Part shown: positions 41,876 through 49,354 of the stretch, piece by piece
Layout of the letters: every line of letters starts with the position of its first letter
Numbering within the stretch: the stretch's first letter is position 1
Assembly: GCA_903870275.1 (NCBI GenBank)
Contig: CAIQCK010000084.1
Coordinates: forward strand, 1 to 49,354
Source: an uncultured bacterium
GTDB lineage: Bacteria > Verrucomicrobiota > Verrucomicrobiia > CAIQCK01
Length of the DNA: 49,354 nucleotides
Direction of reading: 5' to 3'
Translations under genes and position numbers: made by a program
The notes under the pieces: model-generated
Seen by the model: only the letters and a program-made list of their open reading frames with translations
The model's database searches: none
What the model was told of the DNA's origin: nothing

Positions 41876-44431
41876 ATGCAACGAAGTATTCTTAACCGCT
41901 CCATCCTCATCCTGGCCATCGTGGCCGCGTCGTTTTACGCGCTTTGGCCGGCCACCGACCAGGATCTCATCGCCACCTTCGAGAAAAACGCCGTCCAGAA
42001 GGACGCGGCGTTCAGCAAGCTCGTGGCCGCCGTCCGCAAGGCGCAGGCGGCCCAGCCGGAGCGCGCTTACGCCAATTTGCGCAACACCGTCGAGGAACAG
42101 AATGCTGATCTGACGAAATACTTCCCGCATTTCGCCAAGAAGGATTCCAAGACTCCCAATCTCGACGTCCTCGCGCGCGTCCAAAAACTCAACGCCGGTA
42201 AAATCCGTCTCGGCCTCGACCTCAAGGGCGGCACGTCGTTCCTGGTCGAACTCGAAGTCACCAAACTCGACAAATTCCGCCGCGAAGAGGCGGTTGCGCA
42301 AGCCATTGAGACCTTCCGCAAGCGCGTGGACAAGTTCGGCGTCGCCGAGCCGGTCATCCAGCCCGTCGGAGAAACGCGCATTCTCATCCAGTTGCCCGGC
42401 CTGACGGAATCCGCGAAGCAAGAGGCGCGCGACATCATTCAAAAGACCGCCTATCTGGAATTCAAGCTGATCTATCAGCCGGAAAACTCCAGCGATCCCA
42501 GCATGGAGGACCTCATCACTCGCAGCGAGGTCCCGCCCGGCTACGAGTTGAAGGAGTTGAGCGAGACCCGCGACGGCCAGCTTCATACCGAGAAACTGCT
42601 CGTCACCAAGCGGCCCGCCGGTCCGCCCGCCAAGCCGCTGACCGGCCGCTACCTCACGCGCGCCATGGTTCACGGCGATGCCTATACCGGCGCGCCGGAG
42701 ATCGGTTTCCAGTTCGACGACGAGGGCGCGAGGATTTTCGGCCAGGTCACCGGTGACAACATCGGTCGCCGCCTTGCCATCGTGCTCGACGGCGAGGTCA
42801 AGAGCGCCCCGGTCATCCAATCGAAGATCATGGGCAACGGTGTCATCACCGGCCAATTCGACTACAAGGAAGCGATGACCCTCGCCAACGTCTTGGAGAA
42901 CCCGCTCGAAGCGCCGGCGAAGATCATCGAGGAACGCGGAGTGGACCCGTCGCTGGGCAGCAACAATATTGAGAGCGGCATTCGCGCCTCAGCCATCGGC
43001 ACGATTGCCGTTGTGGTGTTCATGATCATGTATTACTGGCGCGCGGGCGTCATTGCCAACATAGCCCTCTTGTTGAACATCCTCATCCTGATGGGCGTGA
43101 TGGGCGTGCTTGGCTCGACGCTCACCATGCCGGGCATCGCCGGCATCGTGTTGACCATCGGCATGGCCGTGGATGCCAACGTGCTCATCTACGAGCGCAT
43201 CCGCGAGGAACAGCGCACCAACAAGAGCATGCGAGCCATCATCGAGGCCGGCTTTAACAAGGCGCTCTCGACGATCATTGACTCGAACCTGACGACGATG
43301 CTCTCCGCCATCATTCTCATCATGCTCGGCACCGGCTCGGTCAAGGGGTTCGGCCTGACGCTGACCATCGGCATCACGGCCAACATTTTCACCGCCGTCG
43401 TCGTCACGCGGCTCGCCTTCGACGGGCTGCTGGAGCGCGGCTGGCTGAAGAAGGTTGGCATGATGCGTTGGATTGGCGAGACTCACATTGATTTCATGGG
43501 CAAAGCCCCGTGGGCATTCGCCCTCTCCTGGCTGCTGATCATCGCGGGCATGGTCTTTTTCGTGCATCGCGGCGGTCTGCATCTGAACGGCGAGGTCTAT
43601 GGCGTGGATTTCGCCGGCGGCGACTCGCTGACGATGTCGTTTGCGCAACGGATGAACGTGGACAAGCTCGACAAAGCCATCACGGACGCCGGCATGCGTG
43701 AGAGCGTCATCCAGTATCAGAAGAGCATTGCCACCGGAAAAGAGTATCTCGAAATCAAGGTCGGCTACAACGAGGGCGAGAAAGTGCAGACAGCGCTTCA
43801 GAAGAAGTTTCCGGAGGCGCAGTTCGTGCGCGTCGGCATCGAGCGCGTCGGCCCGACCGTCGGCTTGGAGATTCTCAAGAGCGCGGGCTGGGCCGTGTTC
43901 TGGGGCCTGATCATGATTCTGCTCTACGTCATGTTCCGGTTTGAGTTTTCGTTTGGCGTCGGCGGCGTCGTGGCGACGATTCACGACATCCTGATGACGC
44001 TCGGCTGGTATTGCTTGAGCGGGCGCGAATTGTCCGCGCCCATCGTCGCTGTAATCCTGACGATCATCGGCTATTCCATCAACGACACCATCGTCGTGTT
44101 CGACCGTATCCGCGAGGAACTCAAGCTCGGCGGGTTGGGCCAGCACTCCTACAAGAGCCTGATGAACAAGGCCATCAACGAAACGCTCTCGCGGACTTTG
44201 CTGACCTCCACCACCGTCTTCATCGCCACCTTCGCGCTCTACTGGTTCGGCACCGGCGTCATTCAGGACTTCGCCTACTGCTTCATGGCCGGCATTCTAA
44301 CCGGCACCTACAGCTCCATCTTCATTGCCAGCCCCATCGTCCTCTTCTGGCACCGCCGCGAGCAGAGGATCGCCGAGGCCCGCGGCAAGGACGACCGGAC
44401 CGCCAACGGCGGTGTGACGCCGAAGGCGTGA
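41876..44431 (+). CDS. secDF: Protein translocase SecD-SecF fusion
   Basis: The single chain of 851 residues combines SecD (about 1-520: N-terminal helix, periplasmic P1 domain with LGLDLKGGTSFLVELE, then VLTIGMAVDANVLIYERIREE) and SecF (about 545-850: VDFAGGDSLTMSF, then YSINDTIVVFDRIREELK). It uses the proton gradient to help exported proteins out of the translocon. SecDF fusions occur in several phyla. Its TGA stop (44429-44431) is part of the first heptamer of the following repeat. Confidence 0.95.
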   Translation: MQRSILNRSILILAIVAASFYALWPATDQDLIATFEKNAVQKDAAFSKLVAAVRKAQAAQPERAYANLRNTVEEQNADLTKYFPHFAKKDSKTPNLDVLARVQKLNAGKIRLGLDLKGGTSFLVELEVTKLDKFRREEAVAQAIETFRKRVDKFGVAEPVIQPVGETRILIQLPGLTESAKQEARDIIQKTAYLEFKLIYQPENSSDPSMEDLITRSEVPPGYELKELSETRDGQLHTEKLLVTKRPAGPPAKPLTGRYLTRAMVHGDAYTGAPEIGFQFDDEGARIFGQVTGDNIGRRLAIVLDGEVKSAPVIQSKIMGNGVITGQFDYKEAMTLANVLENPLEAPAKIIEERGVDPSLGSNNIESGIRASAIGTIAVVVFMIMYYWRAGVIANIALLLNILILMGVMGVLGSTLTMPGIAGIVLTIGMAVDANVLIYERIREEQRTNKSMRAIIEAGFNKALSTIIDSNLTTMLSAIILIMLGTGSVKGFGLTLTIGITANIFTAVVVTRLAFDGLLERGWLKKVGMMRWIGETHIDFMGKAPWAFALSWLLIIAGMVFFVHRGGLHLNGEVYGVDFAGGDSLTMSFAQRMNVDKLDKAITDAGMRESVIQYQKSIATGKEYLEIKVGYNEGEKVQTALQKKFPEAQFVRVGIERVGPTVGLEILKSAGWAVFWGLIMILLYVMFRFEFSFGVGGVVATIHDILMTLGWYCLSGRELSAPIVAVILTIIGYSINDTIVVFDRIREELKLGGLGQHSYKSLMNKAINETLSRTLLTSTTVFIATFALYWFGTGVIQDFAYCFMAGILTGTYSSIFIASPIVLFWHRREQRIAEARGKDDRTANGGVTPKA

Positions 44432-44525
44432 TTGGTGATTCGTAATCCGTAATTCGCGGTTCGTGTTGGTCAGTTCACAGCGCGTAATTCGTTTTACGAA
44501 TCGCGGATTACGAGTTACGAGTTAC
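44428..44525. repeat. Palindromic heptanucleotide array between secDF and recJ
   Basis: Direct units GTGATTG, GTGATTC, GTAATCC, GTAATTC, GCGGTTC run from 44428 to 44462, and inverted units GTAATTC, GTTTTAC, GAATCGC, GGATTAC, GAGTTAC, GAGTTAC run from 44484 to 44525. The two halves can form a long imperfect hairpin. The array begins at the last codons of secDF and ends five bases before the recJ ATG, so it makes up the entire gap. Confidence 0.75.
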
Positions 44526-44529
44526 GCCC

Positions 44530-46281
44530 ATGAAACGCCGCTGGGTCATCGCGCCGGCTGACGCCGCGCTCCAACGTCAACTTGCCGACGCGCTCCACGT
44601 CTCGAACGCGCTGGCCCAGGTGCTCATCAACCGCGGCCACCGCACGCCGGAATCCGCCGCGCGTTTTCTCAAGCCGAGGCTGGCCGATCTCAGCGACCCG
44701 TTCCTGCTTCCCGACATGAAGCCCGCCGTCGCGCGCGTCTTCGCCGCCATTGAGGGGCGCGAGAAGATCGTCATCTTTGGCGATTACGACGTGGACGGCG
44801 TCACCGCAACAGCGCAGCTCTGCCAACTGCTGCGCGCCCTCGGCGCGGAGGTTGGCTTTTACCTGCCGAACCGGATGGAGGAAGGCTACGGCCTCAGTCA
44901 GGGAGCGGTGGAGGCGTGCGCCGCCGCCCAACAGCCGAAGCTGTTGATCGCGGTGGACTGCGGCACCACGGCGCCGGCGCAGGTGGAGTGGCTTGCGTCG
45001 CAGGGCGTGGACACGATTGTACTGGACCACCACGAAATTCCGGACGGCGCGACAATGCCGCGCTGTGTCGCGGTGGTGAACCCGAAGCGCGAGGCCGGTG
45101 AAACGCCGTGGCGTCACCTGGCCAGCGCCGGGCTGGCGTTCAAGATGGGCCACGCGCTGCTGAAGGAAGGACGCTACCGAAACCTGCCGGCGGCCGCCGC
45201 CGTGGACCTCAAACAATGGCTCGACCTCGCCGCCATCGGCACCATTGCGGACATCGTGCCGCTCGTTGGCGAGAACCGGATCATTGCCGCGGCCGGTCTG
45301 CCGCAGATCGCCGCGACCCGGCGCGTCGGGCTGCGGGCGTTGCTGGAGGTGGCGCAGATTCGGCCGCCGGTCACGCCCTATCACGTCGGCTTCGGCATCG
45401 GGCCGCGCCTCAACGCCGCCGGCCGGTTGCGAGACGCGGAAAAAGCGCTGGAGCTTTTGCTCGGCGACGACCGTGCGAAATGTTTGGAACTGGCGCGATG
45501 GCTCGACACCAACAACCGCGATCGGCAGACCATCGAAAAACAGATCGCCGAGGAAGCCACCAAGCGCACGGCGCAGGAATTCCACGCGCACAGCGACTAC
45601 GTCGTCGTCCAGGCCGACGCCGCGTGGCACATCGGCGTCGTGGGCATCGTGGCGTCGCGTGTGCTGCGGACGTTCTACCGGCCGACGATCATCATCGGCG
45701 GCGCGCCGGCGGAAGCGACCGGCGACGGCTGGCGCGGTTCGGGCCGGAGCATCGAAGGCTACGATATCACCGCCGGGCTGGCGCATTGCCGCGAGCTGCT
45801 GCTCCGCTTCGGCGGCCACGAAATGGCGGCGGGGCTTTCGGTAAAACCGGAGAACATCGCGAAGCTGCGCGAGGCGCTCAATGAACACGCGCGCCAGACC
45901 ATCCCCGCGGAGGCGCTGGTTCCAGCGTGGCGGCTGGACGCTGAGTTGCCGTTCGGCGATCTCACCGAGGAACTGGTGGGAGAACTCTCACAGATCGAGC
46001 CGACCGGCCAGGACAACCCGAGGCCTCTGTTCGGGGCGCGCGGCGTCCGCATCCGCAACGAGCCGCGCCCCGTCGGCAAAACCGGCGACCACCTGAAGCT
46101 CTGGTTGACCGACGGCAAGAACAGCTTCGACGCGATCGGCTTCGGCATGGGCAAGCGGCCCTTCAAGGCGGGCGACGCGGTGGACATCGTCTTCGCGCCG
46201 GAGATCAACGAATACGAGGGCCGGCGCAGCGTTCAACTCAAGCTACAGGACGTGCAGCTCGTGGAGGAAAGCGGGGCGTAG
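44530..46281 (+). CDS. recJ: Single-stranded-DNA exonuclease RecJ
   Basis: RecJ is a 5'-3' exonuclease of recombination and mismatch repair. The 583 residues show DHH-family motifs FGDYDVDGVTATAQL (about residue 83), VDCGTTA and VLDHHEIPD (about 165). DHHA1-type HIGVVGIVASRVL, the GSGRSIEGYDI...GGHEMAAG block and a C-terminal OB-like part follow. The length is typical. It is preceded directly by a heptamer array that may contain its ribosome-binding region. Confidence 0.95.
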   Translation: MKRRWVIAPADAALQRQLADALHVSNALAQVLINRGHRTPESAARFLKPRLADLSDPFLLPDMKPAVARVFAAIEGREKIVIFGDYDVDGVTATAQLCQLLRALGAEVGFYLPNRMEEGYGLSQGAVEACAAAQQPKLLIAVDCGTTAPAQVEWLASQGVDTIVLDHHEIPDGATMPRCVAVVNPKREAGETPWRHLASAGLAFKMGHALLKEGRYRNLPAAAAVDLKQWLDLAAIGTIADIVPLVGENRIIAAAGLPQIAATRRVGLRALLEVAQIRPPVTPYHVGFGIGPRLNAAGRLRDAEKALELLLGDDRAKCLELARWLDTNNRDRQTIEKQIAEEATKRTAQEFHAHSDYVVVQADAAWHIGVVGIVASRVLRTFYRPTIIIGGAPAEATGDGWRGSGRSIEGYDITAGLAHCRELLLRFGGHEMAAGLSVKPENIAKLREALNEHARQTIPAEALVPAWRLDAELPFGDLTEELVGELSQIEPTGQDNPRPLFGARGVRIRNEPRPVGKTGDHLKLWLTDGKNSFDAIGFGMGKRPFKAGDAVDIVFAPEINEYEGRRSVQLKLQDVQLVEESGA

Positions 46282-46291
46282 GGCGAGGCAT

Positions 46292-46381
46292 GTGGAGCGT
46301 TGAGCGTGAAACGTAAAGCTTAGGACAGAAAAACAAAGCGTGGAGCGCGACTTTCATCACGCTCCACGCTCAACGCTTTAC
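46292..46381. repeat. Heptamer array with a perfect 11-bp stem, possible bidirectional terminator
   Basis: Units GTGGAGC, GTTGAGC, GTGAAAC, GTAAAGC (46292-46319) face inverted units GCTCCAC, GCTCAAC, GCTTTAC (46361-46381). Within it AGCGTGGAGCG (46337-46347) and CGCTCCACGCT (46360-46370) make a perfect stem. It lies between the convergent recJ and rpmB genes, so it could end transcription from both sides, but no T-tract is seen. Confidence 0.65.
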
Positions 46382-46397
46382 GTTCGTTGACTTCTGT

Positions 46398-46664
46398 TTA
46401 GGCGGCGGCCTTGGCTTCCGGCTTCCAAGTCCGCACCGGCGGACGAATAACACGGTTCGCCTTCATGCAGGCGGTGCAAACCATGATGTTTCGCACGCTG
46501 CCCTTGACGAGCGCCTTGACGCGCTGAAGGTTCGGAAAGAACCGGCGCTTGGTCATGGCCGTGACGTGCGTGCCGATACCGCCCTCTTTCTTGGCCTTGC
46601 CGCTTCGGATGATCCGATGGCCCTTGATCGAGCCCTTGCCGCAAATTGAACACTGAAATGACAT
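46398..46664 (-). CDS. rpmB: 50S ribosomal protein bL28
   Basis: The 88-residue basic protein has the L28 pattern: CSICGKGSIKGHRIIRSGKA, the RRFFPNLQ block and VCTACMKANRVIR. The first Cys pair (CSIC) and the later CTAC make it a zinc-binding (C+) version. A strong AGAAGGA Shine-Dalgarno lies before ATG 46664. It is monocistronic and convergent with recJ. Confidence 0.94.
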   Translation of the reverse strand: MSFQCSICGKGSIKGHRIIRSGKAKKEGGIGTHVTAMTKRRFFPNLQRVKALVKGSVRNIMVCTACMKANRVIRPPVRTWKPEAKAAA

Positions 46665-46843
46665 ATTTTGGTCCTTCTCTTAATCGTTAAAGGGGGCGAA
46701 CTCTAGCCAACCCCGTCCCATCGCGCAAGCCCCAATCTTTGGAAATCAGGCCGCGCCCCCGGCCGTTTCCCGAACAATCGAATTGACGGCAAGTTGCAGC
46801 AAGGAGAGAATTCGGCAACTTCGACCCAACCCGAGACCGAATC

Positions 46844-47530
46844 ATGAGCGCCCCAACGCCGTCTCCCGACTCATTGAACCCGGCGCCGTCAAACGCGCCC
46901 TCCCCCGTCCGCCCGGCATCCAAACGACGCCGGGGACTTCTTTATGTCGGTCTCGCCGCCGTTTGCGTGCTGCTGGCGGCCGGCATCGCCGTTCTGATCG
47001 GCGCGCGCCACGGGTTGAATGTCTTCACCTCCGCGACGCCGCTGGTGGTGTCCGCCTCGACGCTGTCGGCGGCCGACCAGGATCAATTGGACCTGAAGCT
47101 CGACGCATTCTCGGAGCGCTACGATCTGGGCCAGGCTGCCACGCTGGAGTTGAGCGCGCCGGAACTGAACGCCGTGCTGGCCACGCGCACCAGTTTGAGC
47201 TCGCGCATCCTGGTGACCATGATCGACGGCCGGTTGCGCGCGCAAGTGAGCGTGCCGCTCCAGTTGATTGTGGGCAACCAGGGTCAGAACCGATGGCTCA
47301 ATGGCGAGGCCACACTTGCCATCGGCGCGCAGGACGGGCAGGTGCAAATCCAAGTGGTGGCGCTGGCCGTGAACGGCCGTTCGCTGCCGCGCCGGCTTCT
47401 CGATGCGGTCGCCCGCGTGAACCTGGCCGCGGAGGCCGCAACCCAAGTCAGCACCGCCGACTATGTGCGGCGCGTCGAACACATCGCCGTGGAGGGCGGA
47501 AAACTGGTGATCCATTTCAAGGCGGCGTAG
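46844..47530 (+). CDS. Membrane-anchored periplasmic protein of unknown function
   Basis: The 228-residue product has a Pro/Ser-rich cytoplasmic N-terminus, a basic KRRR stop and one membrane helix (about residues 32-54). A soluble domain follows, with LELSAPELNAVLATRTSL and RVEHIAVEGGKLVIHFKAA at the end. The domain looks alpha/beta but I recognise no family. Its start ATG 46844 lies 180 bases from the divergent rpmB start. Confidence 0.72.
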   Translation: MSAPTPSPDSLNPAPSNAPSPVRPASKRRRGLLYVGLAAVCVLLAAGIAVLIGARHGLNVFTSATPLVVSASTLSAADQDQLDLKLDAFSERYDLGQAATLELSAPELNAVLATRTSLSSRILVTMIDGRLRAQVSVPLQLIVGNQGQNRWLNGEATLAIGAQDGQVQIQVVALAVNGRSLPRRLLDAVARVNLAAEAATQVSTADYVRRVEHIAVEGGKLVIHFKAA

Positions 47531-47809
47531 CCAGCGCCCCGAGAACGCGTTTTCATCACGGCCTCAGGGGTTGAACCCGCGCGCGGCCGCGCGCCGGCAG
47601 GAACATCGGGTGAAGTCCCGGCGACCGCTCCGCCGTGGACACGATGTCCTGGCTGCACCGGCAACTCTGGCTTCGCCGGGTGAGAGCCTCGCGGCGTGGT
47701 GGCAGGCTGCCATCCGCCGTTACACCCGTTGAACCATGGCCGCCATTCTGCATCGCTGCGGCGATCTCCATCGCTTGCAGGCCGAAAATCGCCAAAAAGA
47801 GGACGGCTC
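47531..47809. other. GC-rich intergenic stretch with several hairpins
   Basis: The stretch lies between two convergent genes. It contains the perfect 16-base palindrome GCGCGCGGCCGCGCGC (47579-47594), then GGAAC...GGGTGAAGTCCCGGCGACCGC (47600-47630 described in parts), and further hairpins such as CCGGC...GCCGG (about 47656-47680). The GGAA..GGTGAAGTCCCGG arrangement recalls the core of cobalamin riboswitches on the plus strand, but the 3' half of that motif is not found and no plus-strand gene follows. A minus-strand frame from 47876 to 47556 is open through it and overlaps the end of the protease gene; I cannot tell whether it is translated. Confidence 0.4.
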
Positions 47810-48862
47810 TCAAGAACCAACGGGTTTCCGACGCCGCCTGTGGAAAAGGTATGCCGCACACGCCCCCGTCAAGCAAAGCGCAGCGCTGCCCGGTTCCGGC
47901 ACGATGGTATATCCGATATCCTGGAGAATACCTGTCTCATAGCTGCTGAGGGTCCGCAGTCCCGGACCCATTTCCGTTGCTGCATTCATCAACAAGTTGG
48001 AATAGGAAGTGCCATTAAACGTCAGATCGTCCGTGTGGCTGCCGCTGCTGCCTAACGACCACGTGGTCGGCGTATAGATGGGTACGCCGTTCGTGAACGT
48101 GGCCGCGGCAGCCGTGCCGTTGAACCTCATGGCCGCAGCGCCTCCCGTCAAGGTCCCCAACAACGATGGGTTGAAAGCAAAGGTGTTCGTGTTGATCAGG
48201 TTGGCCCCGCTGGAGGTGGCCAGGTATTTGTCGAACACATACCAGAGGTCGGGATCGCCGATGGTCTTGCCAGACAATAAACCCGTTCCGTCACTGCCAA
48301 TGGCAGACAAGAATCCGAAGGAGTGCAGCAATTCATGCATGGCTGTGGACACAAAATCATATTGGTTCGTGGCGACGCCGGAGGATGTGAGGGAATAATT
48401 CCAGGGCTGTCCAAAATTCCAATTGATCGAGCCGTCCGTGTAACTCACCGGCCCGCTGTAACCGCTCTGCAATTTATACTCGACCACGGTCGGCTCGAAG
48501 CCCGGCGCCGCAGGGCCATAAGAGCTGCTGCTGGCGCTGGCCAGCGTATTGGTATTGGGATCGTTGATGGAAGTGACGGTGTAACCGATAGTCGCGGTCG
48601 CGTTGAAATACGAGCCAAGCGTGTTGGCCGCATACGACAGCGCACTCTGGCGCGTCAAGCCGTAGGTGGAGTCGTTCCAGCCTGTGCCGGCCGGGTCGGT
48701 GAAATTAAAGCTGAACGTGATCGCCGCCTCGCTGGCGACAGGACACGCTAAAATCGCCGCGGCCAACAGTGCCATTCCTCCGCGCGTTATGCCGCGCCGT
48801 GGCAGGCATGAGGGAACCAGAGCGGCTTCGCCGTTTGGAATGTATGCAGTTCGCGTTTTCAT
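47810..48862 (-). CDS. PEP-CTERM secreted zinc metalloprotease (NF038122-like)
   Basis: The 350-residue product has a long signal peptide (ending near VASEAA) and a metalloprotease-like domain with the zinc motif HELLHSFGF (about residues 176-184). A C-terminal PEP-CTERM tail follows: VPEPGSAALCLTGACAAYLFHRRRRK, recognisable by VPEP, a helix and basic residues. PEP-CTERM proteins are processed by exosortase and linked to EPS or the cell surface. The predicted protease role is from the HExxH motif only. ATG 48862 is preferred over upstream in-frame starts. Confidence 0.85.
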   Translation of the reverse strand: MKTRTAYIPNGEAALVPSCLPRRGITRGGMALLAAAILACPVASEAAITFSFNFTDPAGTGWNDSTYGLTRQSALSYAANTLGSYFNATATIGYTVTSINDPNTNTLASASSSSYGPAAPGFEPTVVEYKLQSGYSGPVSYTDGSINWNFGQPWNYSLTSSGVATNQYDFVSTAMHELLHSFGFLSAIGSDGTGLLSGKTIGDPDLWYVFDKYLATSSGANLINTNTFAFNPSLLGTLTGGAAAMRFNGTAAAATFTNGVPIYTPTTWSLGSSGSHTDDLTFNGTSYSNLLMNAATEMGPGLRTLSSYETGILQDIGYTIVPEPGSAALCLTGACAAYLFHRRRRKPVGS

Positions 48863-49354
48863 GAGTGTTCTCCTACTGGCCGGATGACGTTTTCTTACAC
48901 AGAAACAAACCATCTCCTTCTCGGGTCATCACAAGCCCTACACCAGTAGCCAGCACTCAACACGACACCTCAGCACGCTCGTGCGGCGACTGCCTTGAAG
49001 CGGTATTCTGACAACGGACGCACTTGCGTCAAGCGCAAAACGACTAAAGGCCGTGCCGGCGGTCGCCCGGCATGGCCCTCGTTGAAACCAACTCGAATTT
49101 TTAATGCGCCTGCTACTTCTCAGGAATGCGCGTGCCGCAGAAGCTGCGATAGTCGAAGAGCAGCGCCATCAACAACAGACTGAACAGCGTGGTGAACTTG
49201 AGTTTCGGTTCACCACCACCGAAACATCCTCCGCGCCTGCATCGTCAGGAGCCAAAACCCCACCGGCGGGCCTTGCGAATGCCCCCAAAGCCAAGCCCCA
49301 CGGGCCGGGAAACCGCAACCGGCTCGCTTTTATTTTGGCGCGCCCGGCGAAGCA
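48863..49354. other. Unassigned end of the window
   Basis: No gene is firmly recognised. A plus-strand frame from ATG 49104 stays open to the window edge (83 codons: MRLLLLRN... then Pro/Ala/Lys-rich sequence ending LAFILARPAK), but has no Shine-Dalgarno and no known motif. A minus-strand frame through the same part ends in a hydrophobic stretch and GTRIPEK. TCAGGAATGCGCG at 49120-49132 also occurs in the terminal module of the long repeat (complement of 15970-15980 region), possibly by chance. Confidence 0.35.

Overview
The window looks like a chromosomal segment of a Verrucomicrobiota bacterium, possibly of the Pedosphaera/Limisphaera type. This is an inference from several features: high GC with short intergenic gaps, a PEP-CTERM protein carrying a HExxH protease, remnants of dockerin-type surface proteins, a futalosine-type menaquinone operon, a single-chain SecDF, and very many short palindromic intergenic repeats. 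Most genes are conserved core genes. No rRNA, tRNA, CRISPR array or complete transposase was seen.

Layout. 1-570: decayed C-terminal pieces of large secreted proteins. 575-1441: TPR protein. 1524-6130: menaquinone cluster ubiX, mqnP (ubiA-like), mqnE, mqnA, mqnC, with overlapping stop/start codons. 6375-12031: TolC-like / HlyD-like / MacB-type ABC ATPase and permease export operon. 12100-14741: DUF362 protein and a polyferredoxin membrane protein. 14773-16063: repeat-rich zone with a paired REP-like palindrome, a small DUF6980 gene between inverted repeats, and copy A of a long repeat. 16077-17988: quinone oxidoreductase and a nucleotidyltransferase two-gene unit. 18006-22462: secreted esterase, sialidase-like and GH50 agarase-like proteins. 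22493-24402: GNAT acetyltransferase and Ser/Thr kinase. 24467-31339 (minus strand): ftsK-rodZ-rimO-pgsA-pgpA-zinc-ribbon protein. 31457-36643: mannose-6-phosphate isomerase, tartrate dehydrogenase-like, membrane acyltransferase-like, proS. 36673-37619: copy B of the long repeat (inverted relative to A) and more repeats. 37703-40361: small membrane protein, MATE transporter, PIN toxin pair. 40377-46664: tgt-yajC-secDF-recJ and convergent rpmB. 46844-49354: membrane-anchored protein, a GC-rich structured intergenic stretch, PEP-CTERM metalloprotease, and an unassigned end.

The most unusual signal is the density and variety of repeats and where they sit. (1) Hairpins of one architecture (GTAG, 8-9 bp stem, 3-nt loop) but with different stem sequences occur between genes and in frame inside mqnA and rimO. 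(2) Degenerate heptanucleotide arrays of strict 7-bp period, often as inverted halves, occur between genes, over the secDF stop codon, and in frame in rimO and a GNAT gene. (3) A repeat of about 650-770 bp occurs twice in inverted orientation, with a nearly invariant promoter-like block and two blocks containing AAACGAACCCA; its roughly 100-bp terminal module occurs three times. (4) A DUF6980 gene lies between 27-bp imperfect inverted repeats like a minimal mobile cassette. Together these suggest ongoing spread of non-autonomous elements whose mobilising enzymes lie elsewhere in the genome, with several insertions tolerated as new protein sequence.
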